Below are positions 58,922 to 64,000 of a stretch of DNA of 64,000 nucleotides, one piece after another. Both the position numbers and the translations under genes were made by a program. The notes below the pieces were generated by a model. It did no database searches, was not told where the DNA came from, and saw only the letters and a list, made by a program, of their open reading frames with translations. The DNA comes from Mycobacterium sp. ELW1. GTDB taxonomy: Bacteria; Actinomycetota; Actinomycetes; Mycobacteriales; Mycobacteriaceae. The DNA is taken from contig NZ_CP032155.1 in assembly GCF_008329905.1 (NCBI RefSeq), positions 4,030,001 to 4,094,000 on the forward strand, read 5' to 3'. Position 1 is the first letter of the stretch. Every line of letters begins with the position of its first letter.

Positions 58922-59934
58922 TCCGGTTTGGTGCTGCGGCCCAACAACAGCGCCACCGCCTGGTCGACGGACAATCCTTTGTGACACACCTGGTGGACCG
59001 CATCGGTCAGCGGCATCTCCACGTCATAGCTGGATGCCAGCGCCAGGATCGATTCGCACGAGGTGACGCCCTCGGCAACATGCCCGCCGGCGGCCAATTG
59101 GGCGGCCTCCATGGTGCCGCCGCGCCCGAGTCGCTCACCGAAACTGCGGTTGCGCGAGTGCGGCGATGTGCAGGTGGCGACCAGATCGCCCACGCCGGCG
59201 AGACCGGCCAGCGTCGCGGTCTTGGCGCCCACGGCGATTCCCAACCGCATGATCTCGGCCAAACCGCGGGTGATGATCGCCGCAGCGGTGTTCTCGCCCA
59301 ACCCCACTCCGGCCGCCATGCCGCAGGCCAGTGCGATGACGTTCTTGCACGCACCGCCGATCTCGGTGCCGATGACGTCGGCGTTCGTGTACGGGCGGAA
59401 GTAACCCGTGCTCAGCGAGCGCTGCAGCGTGATCGCACGGCCCGAGTCGGTGGACGCCACCACCGTCGCGGCGGGCTGTCCCTGCGCGATCTCGTCGGCC
59501 AGATTCGGGCCCGAGACGACGGCGACCTGGCTGGGGTCGACGCCGGTGACCTGGACGATGACCTGACTCATCCGCATCAGGCTGCCCAACTCGATGCCCT
59601 TGGCCAGGCTGACCAGGGTTGCGCCGTCGGCGATCACGCCGCGCCACTGTTCGAGGTTGGTGCGCAAGGTCTGCGCGGGCACGGCGAGCAGCACGGTGGT
59701 CAGCCCGTCGAGGGCCTCGGCGGCATCGGTGGTGGCGCGGATCGTGCTCGGCAGCGTGATGTCGGGGAGGTATCCGGGGTTGGCGTGTGTGATGTTGACC
59801 GCCTCGGCGACTTCCGCGCGACGAGACCACAACCGGACCTCGGAGCCGGCGTCGGCGAGAACTTTGGCCAGTGCGGTTCCCCAGGCGCCGGCGCCCATCA
59901 CCGCGGCGGTGCCCACCGTGCTGGTCATGGTCAT
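58918..59934 (-). CDS. gpsA: Glycerol-3-phosphate dehydrogenase [NAD(P)+]
   Basis: GpsA makes sn-glycerol-3-phosphate for phospholipids. The nucleotide site is [19 protein letters not shown], followed by [46 protein letters not shown] (catalytic Lys) and [18 protein letters not shown]. About 338 residues from the ATG at 59934; a second ATG is at 59928. It corresponds to Rv2982c. Divergent from fbiD. Confidence 0.95.
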   Translation of the reverse strand: MTMTSTVGTAAVMGAGAWGTALAKVLADAGSEVRLWSRRAEVAEAVNITHANPGYLPDITLPSTIRATTDAAEALDGLTTVLLAVPAQTLRTNLEQWRGVIADGATLVSLAKGIELGSLMRMSQVIVQVTGVDPSQVAVVSGPNLADEIAQGQPAATVVASTDSGRAITLQRSLSTGYFRPYTNADVIGTEIGGACKNVIALACGMAAGVGLGENTAAAIITRGLAEIMRLGIAVGAKTATLAGLAGVGDLVATCTSPHSRNRSFGERLGRGGTMEAAQLAAGGHVAEGVTSCESILALASSYDVEMPLTDAVHQVCHKGLSVDQAVALLLGRSTKPE

Positions 59935-59937
59935 TAA

Positions 59938-60642
<705 letters not shown>

Positions 60643-60721
60643 CGGTTAACAACGCCTGAACGGCCAGCAACTTCTGCCTGCCTCGGTCCGCGCGCTCCGC
60701 GGATGGGGGATGATCGGAAGC

Positions 60722-62881
60722 GTGACGGACATGGAAACCGATGCGCGGTCGACGGACGATGGCTGGCAGCCCGGCGACGCAGCGCCGGAGGCCCCGCCGG
60801 CGGCCACGGCTGCCGCCGTCGAGAATGCACTGCCCGAGGACCGTTACCTCAACCGCGAGCTGAGCTGGCTGGATTTCAACGCCCGCGTGCTGGCGCTGGC
60901 GGCTGACACCTCGCTCGCTCTGCTGGAGCGGGCGAAGTTCCTGGCGATCTTCGCGTCCAATCTCGACGAGTTCTACATGGTCCGGGTGGCCGGGCTGAAG
61001 CGCCGCGACGAGATGGGATTGTCCGTGCGTTCGGCCGACGGGCTGTCTCCGCGCGAACAACTGCGCCGGATCGGCGAACGCACGCGCCAGATCTCGCTGC
61101 GCCAAGCCGAGGTCTTCATCCAGTCGGTGCGTCCGGCCTTGGCCGACGAGGGAATTCACATCGTCACGTGGGCGGACCTCACCGACGCCGAACGCAGCGA
61201 GCTGTCGACGTACTTCCACGAGCAGGTCTTCCCCGTTCTCACACCGCTCGCCGTCGATCCCGCGCATCCGTTCCCGTTCGTCAGCGGGCTGAGCCTCAAC
61301 TTGGCGATCACCGTGAAGTCCCCCGACGACGGTGGCGAACACTTCGCCCGCATCAAGGTTCCCGACAACGTCGACCGGTTCGTTGTGCTCAAGCGGGGCA
61401 ACGGAGATAGCGACGTCGTCCGGTTCCTGCCCACCGAGGAACTCATCGCGGCATTCCTGCCGGTGCTGTTCCCCGGCATGGAGATCGTCGAGCATCACGT
61501 CTTCCGCATCACGCGCAACGCCGACATGCAGGTCGAGGAAGACCGCGACGAAGATCTGCTCCAGGCGCTCGAACGTGAACTGGCGCGGCGGCGATTCGGG
61601 TCTCCGGTGCGCCTCGAGGTCGCCGACGACATGACCGAGCACATGCTCGAACTGCTGCTGCGGGAGCTCGACGTCCATCCGGGTGACGTGGTGCAGGTAC
61701 CGGGGCTGCTGGATCTTTCGTCGCTGTGGCAGGTGTACGGCGTCGACCGCCCGGCGCTCAAGGATCGCCCGTTCGTGCCGGCCACCCATCCGGCGTTCGC
61801 CGAACGGGAGACGCCCAAGAGCATCTTCTCCACGCTGCGCGACGGTGACGTGCTGGTGCATCATCCGTATGACTCGTTCTCGACCAGTGTGCAGCGTTTC
61901 ATCGAACAGGCCGCCGCGGACCCGAATGTGTTGGCCATCAAGCAGACGCTGTACCGGACCTCGGGTGACTCCCCCATCGTCAACGCGCTCATCGACGCGG
62001 CCCAGGCGGGCAAGCAGGTGGTGGCCCTGGTGGAATTGAAGGCGCGTTTCGACGAGCAGGCCAACATCAAGTGGGCCCGCACGCTGGAAGATGCGGGCGT
62101 GCATGTCGTTTACGGCCTGATCGGGTTGAAGACCCACTGCAAGACCTGCCTGGTGGTGCGCCGCGAGGGCTCGACCATCCGTCGCTACTGCCATATCGGC
62201 ACCGGCAACTACAACCCGAAAACCGCGCGACTGTATGAGGACGTCGGCTTGATCACCGCCGCGCCCGACATCGGCGCGGACCTGACGGATCTGTTCAATT
62301 CCCTTACCGGCTACTCCCGCAAGGTCAGCTATCGCAACCTGCTGGTGGCCCCGCACGGGGTGCGCAAGGGAATCATCGAGCGCATCGAACGCGAGATCGA
62401 AGCGCACCGCCAGGGCGAGAGCGGCCGGATCAGGCTGAAAGCCAACGCCCTTGTCGACGAACAGGTCATCGACGCGCTCTACCGCGCATCGCAGGCCGGG
62501 GTCCGCGTCGAGGTGGTCGTGCGCGGCATCTGCGCCCTCAAGCCGGGCGCCGAGGGTTTCTCCGAGAACATCGTCGTGCGTTCGATTCTCGGCCGGTTTC
62601 TGGAGCATTCACGGATCTTCCATTTCAACGCGATCAACGAGTTCTTCATCGGCAGCGCCGACATGATGCACCGCAATCTCGATCGGCGCGTCGAGGTGAT
62701 GGCACAGGTGAAAGATCCCCGGCTCACGGCACATCTCGACGAGATCTTCGAATCGGCGATGGATCCCTCGACACGATGCTGGGAGCTGGGACCCGAGGGT
62801 CACTGGACCGCGGCGCCGCAAGACGGCAGGCAAGTCCGGGACCACCAGGTGTGGCTGATGGAACGTCATCGGCAGCGCTGA
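60722..62881 (+). CDS. ppk: Polyphosphate kinase 1
   Basis: Ppk1 makes inorganic polyphosphate from [23 protein letters not shown] opens the N domain; the catalytic histidines are in [20 protein letters not shown] and in [16 protein letters not shown]. It is about 719 residues. GTG 60722 was chosen by comparison with the homologue ([13 protein letters not shown] region); ATG 60710 and ATG 60731 are also possible. It precedes mutT1, as in M. tuberculosis. Confidence 0.95.
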   Translation: MTDMETDARSTDDGWQPGDAAPEAPPAATAAAVENALPEDRYLNRELSWLDFNARVLALAADTSLALLERAKFLAIFASNLDEFYMVRVAGLKRRDEMGLSVRSADGLSPREQLRRIGERTRQISLRQAEVFIQSVRPALADEGIHIVTWADLTDAERSELSTYFHEQVFPVLTPLAVDPAHPFPFVSGLSLNLAITVKSPDDGGEHFARIKVPDNVDRFVVLKRGNGDSDVVRFLPTEELIAAFLPVLFPGMEIVEHHVFRITRNADMQVEEDRDEDLLQALERELARRRFGSPVRLEVADDMTEHMLELLLRELDVHPGDVVQVPGLLDLSSLWQVYGVDRPALKDRPFVPATHPAFAERETPKSIFSTLRDGDVLVHHPYDSFSTSVQRFIEQAAADPNVLAIKQTLYRTSGDSPIVNALIDAAQAGKQVVALVELKARFDEQANIKWARTLEDAGVHVVYGLIGLKTHCKTCLVVRREGSTIRRYCHIGTGNYNPKTARLYEDVGLITAAPDIGADLTDLFNSLTGYSRKVSYRNLLVAPHGVRKGIIERIEREIEAHRQGESGRIRLKANALVDEQVIDALYRASQAGVRVEVVVRGICALKPGAEGFSENIVVRSILGRFLEHSRIFHFNAINEFFIGSADMMHRNLDRRVEVMAQVKDPRLTAHLDEIFESAMDPSTRCWELGPEGHWTAAPQDGRQVRDHQVWLMERHRQR

Positions 62882-62951
62882 GTGCATTCCCCGTTGCGAC
62901 CCACCAGATCCGGTCCCGCACAGGGCCCCGAATTGATTTGCGGGAGTTGAC

Positions 62952-63917
62952 GTGGCCAAGAGAGCGTCGAATGACAGCTCGAGGACCAAATCGACGAAGA
63001 AGGCAGCGACAAAGAACGGCAAGACGCTCAAGCGTCGGGTAATTGCCGCCGGTGCCGCGCTGTGGCGACACGATCCCGCCACGGGCGAATTACACGTCGC
63101 AGTGATTCATCGGCCGCGCTACGACGACTGGTCGCTGCCCAAAGGCAAAGTGGATCCGGGCGAAAACGAACCCATCGCCGCGGTGCGCGAAATCTGGGAG
63201 GAAACCGGTCAGCGGTCTCAGCTGGGCCGGCGCCTGATCCAGACGCACTACCCGATCCCGCAGGGGACCAAGATCGTTCACTACTGGACGGCACGAGCGC
63301 TGGGCGGCGAATTCACGCCCAACGCCGAAGTCGATCTGCTGGAGTGGCTGCCGGTCGCCGACGCGGCGCAGCGTCTTACCTACCCACACGACCGGGAAGT
63401 GCTGAAGGCGTTCGCCAAACAACCGGCCGACACCACGACGGTGTTGATCGTCCGGCACGGAACCGCGGGCATCAAGTCCCGCTACAAGGGCGACGACCGC
63501 AGCCGCCCGCTGGACAAGAACGGTCGCGCACAAGCGGAGTCGTTGGCCGGCCAGCTGATGACGTTCGGGGCAACCGACGTCTACGCGGCCGATCGGGCTC
63601 GCTGCTTTCAGACGGTCGAACCGCTTGCGCAGGAACTGGGCGTGACGATCTCCGCCGAGGCCAGCCTCACCGAAGAGGCGTACGCCGCCGATCCGGACGC
63701 CGCACACAACCGCATCATCAAGATCGCCGCACAAGGCGGAACACCGGTCATCTGCACGCAGGGCAAGGTGATTCCCTACCTGCTGGCCTGGTGGCGCGGT
63801 ACCGACAAGCCGGACAAGTCACGGAACCGCAAGGGCAGCACCTGGGTGCTGTCCCTGGCCGGCGACCGGGTCGTGGCCGCCGACTACATCGACAGTCCAC
63901 TGGCAACACGCCCCTGA
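62952..63917 (+). CDS. mutT1: MutT1: Nudix hydrolase fused to histidine phosphatase domain
   Basis: MutT1 (Rv2985) removes 8-oxo-GTP/dGTP. After a basic N-terminus ([17 protein letters not shown]), residues 30-165 form the Nudix domain with the box [18 protein letters not shown], and residues 165-321 a histidine-phosphatase domain with LIVRHGTAG. Both catalytic parts are intact. GTG start with GGGAG 5 bases upstream. It is 321 residues. A strong terminator hairpin follows at 63923-63957. Confidence 0.95.
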   Translation: MAKRASNDSSRTKSTKKAATKNGKTLKRRVIAAGAALWRHDPATGELHVAVIHRPRYDDWSLPKGKVDPGENEPIAAVREIWEETGQRSQLGRRLIQTHYPIPQGTKIVHYWTARALGGEFTPNAEVDLLEWLPVADAAQRLTYPHDREVLKAFAKQPADTTTVLIVRHGTAGIKSRYKGDDRSRPLDKNGRAQAESLAGQLMTFGATDVYAADRARCFQTVEPLAQELGVTISAEASLTEEAYAADPDAAHNRIIKIAAQGGTPVICTQGKVIPYLLAWWRGTDKPDKSRNRKGSTWVLSLAGDRVVAADYIDSPLATRP

Positions 63918-63922
63918 CACGC

Positions 63923-63957
63923 GAATACGCCGCGGGCGTTGAGCCCGCGGCGTATTC
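63923..63957. terminator. Bidirectional intrinsic-type hairpin between mutT1 and hupB
   Basis: GAATACGCCGCGGGC, a GTTGA loop, then the perfect complement GCCCGCGGCGTATTC: a 15-base stem with no mismatch. It lies six bases after the mutT1 stop and 11 before the hupB stop, so it can end transcription from both sides. No U-tract follows, as is common in mycobacteria. Confidence 0.85.
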
Positions 63958-63968
63958 AACTTCAGCTT

Positions 63969-64000
63969 TTAGCGACGGCCCTTCTTGGCCGGAGCCTTCT
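63969..64000 (-). CDS. hupB: DNA-binding protein HU-like HupB, C-terminal end only
   Basis: Only the last ten codons are in the window: the encoded tail reads KAPAKKGRR then TAA. The Lys/Ala/Pro repeats are characteristic of the mycobacterial HupB C-terminal tail, and hupB follows mutT1 in M. tuberculosis (Rv2986c). The call depends on this context. Confidence 0.75.
   Translation of the reverse strand, partial: KAPAKKGRR

Overview
The window is high-GC chromosomal DNA from a mycobacterium, most probably an environmental rapid grower (Mycolicibacterium type). The evidence is gene content, mycobacteria-specific families (DUF2469, SepIVA, FbiD, MPT63-like, LppW-like) and a gene order that follows the M. 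tuberculosis H37Rv block Rv2901c to Rv2986c, recalled from memory. The Rv2928-Rv2964 stretch, which holds the PDIM/phenolic glycolipid locus in H37Rv, is absent: sepIVA and coaD are separated only by a hemerythrin gene.

Layout. 1-873: end-truncated lipoprotein with a zinc-protease motif. 1062-3360 (minus): DUF2469, rnhB, lepB, rplS. 3670-6838: LppW-like protein (plus) and an MFS exporter with a winged-helix-like tail (minus). 6892-8859 (minus): trmD, rimM, khpA, rpsP. 9043-15384: SnoaL-like protein, a diflavin reductase behind an IdeR-type iron box, two D,D-carboxypeptidases flanking an MPT63-like protein, and a secreted C39-like protease. 15386-22399: amidohydrolase, ffh, secreted aspartic protease, glnD (frameshifted). 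22473-25705: glnB, amt (with two GlnR boxes) and ftsY. 25766-29721: a lineage-specific insert between ftsY and smc, made of type 2 IPP isomerase, STAS protein, GAF-PP2C phosphatase and a cobalamin-binding protein. 29733-38955: smc, acyP, osmC-like, fpg, rnc, DUF177, sepIVA, hemerythrin (SigF-type promoter), coaD, rsmD. 38952-46017: pca, VKOR and DsbA-like proteins, lipN, and an aldo-keto-reductase-fold protein that has lost most of its catalytic tetrad. 46043-49662: hmp-nsrR nitric-oxide module, an IS481-family element and an HNH-type nuclease. 49659-64000: recG (frameshifted), FakA-like kinase, rpmB, ung, thiL, Lrp/AsnC-type domain, DUF3515, ddlA, a PLP enzyme, gpsA, fbiD, ppk, mutT1 and the 3' end of hupB.

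Most genes are housekeeping: ribosome and tRNA maturation, SRP targeting, chromosome condensation, DNA repair, cell wall, nitrogen signalling, oxidative folding, phosphate and F420 metabolism. Accessory interest lies in the ftsY-smc insert (a candidate cobalamin-linked partner-switching module), the secreted hydrolases, the iron-box reductase, the degenerate aldo-keto reductase and the IS element. Three genes (glnD, recG and the cobalamin-binding gene) are each broken by an apparent one-base deficit, located in a G tract in every case. This pattern fits homopolymer under-calling in the assembly better than three real mutations. I see no tRNA, rRNA, CRISPR array or prophage.
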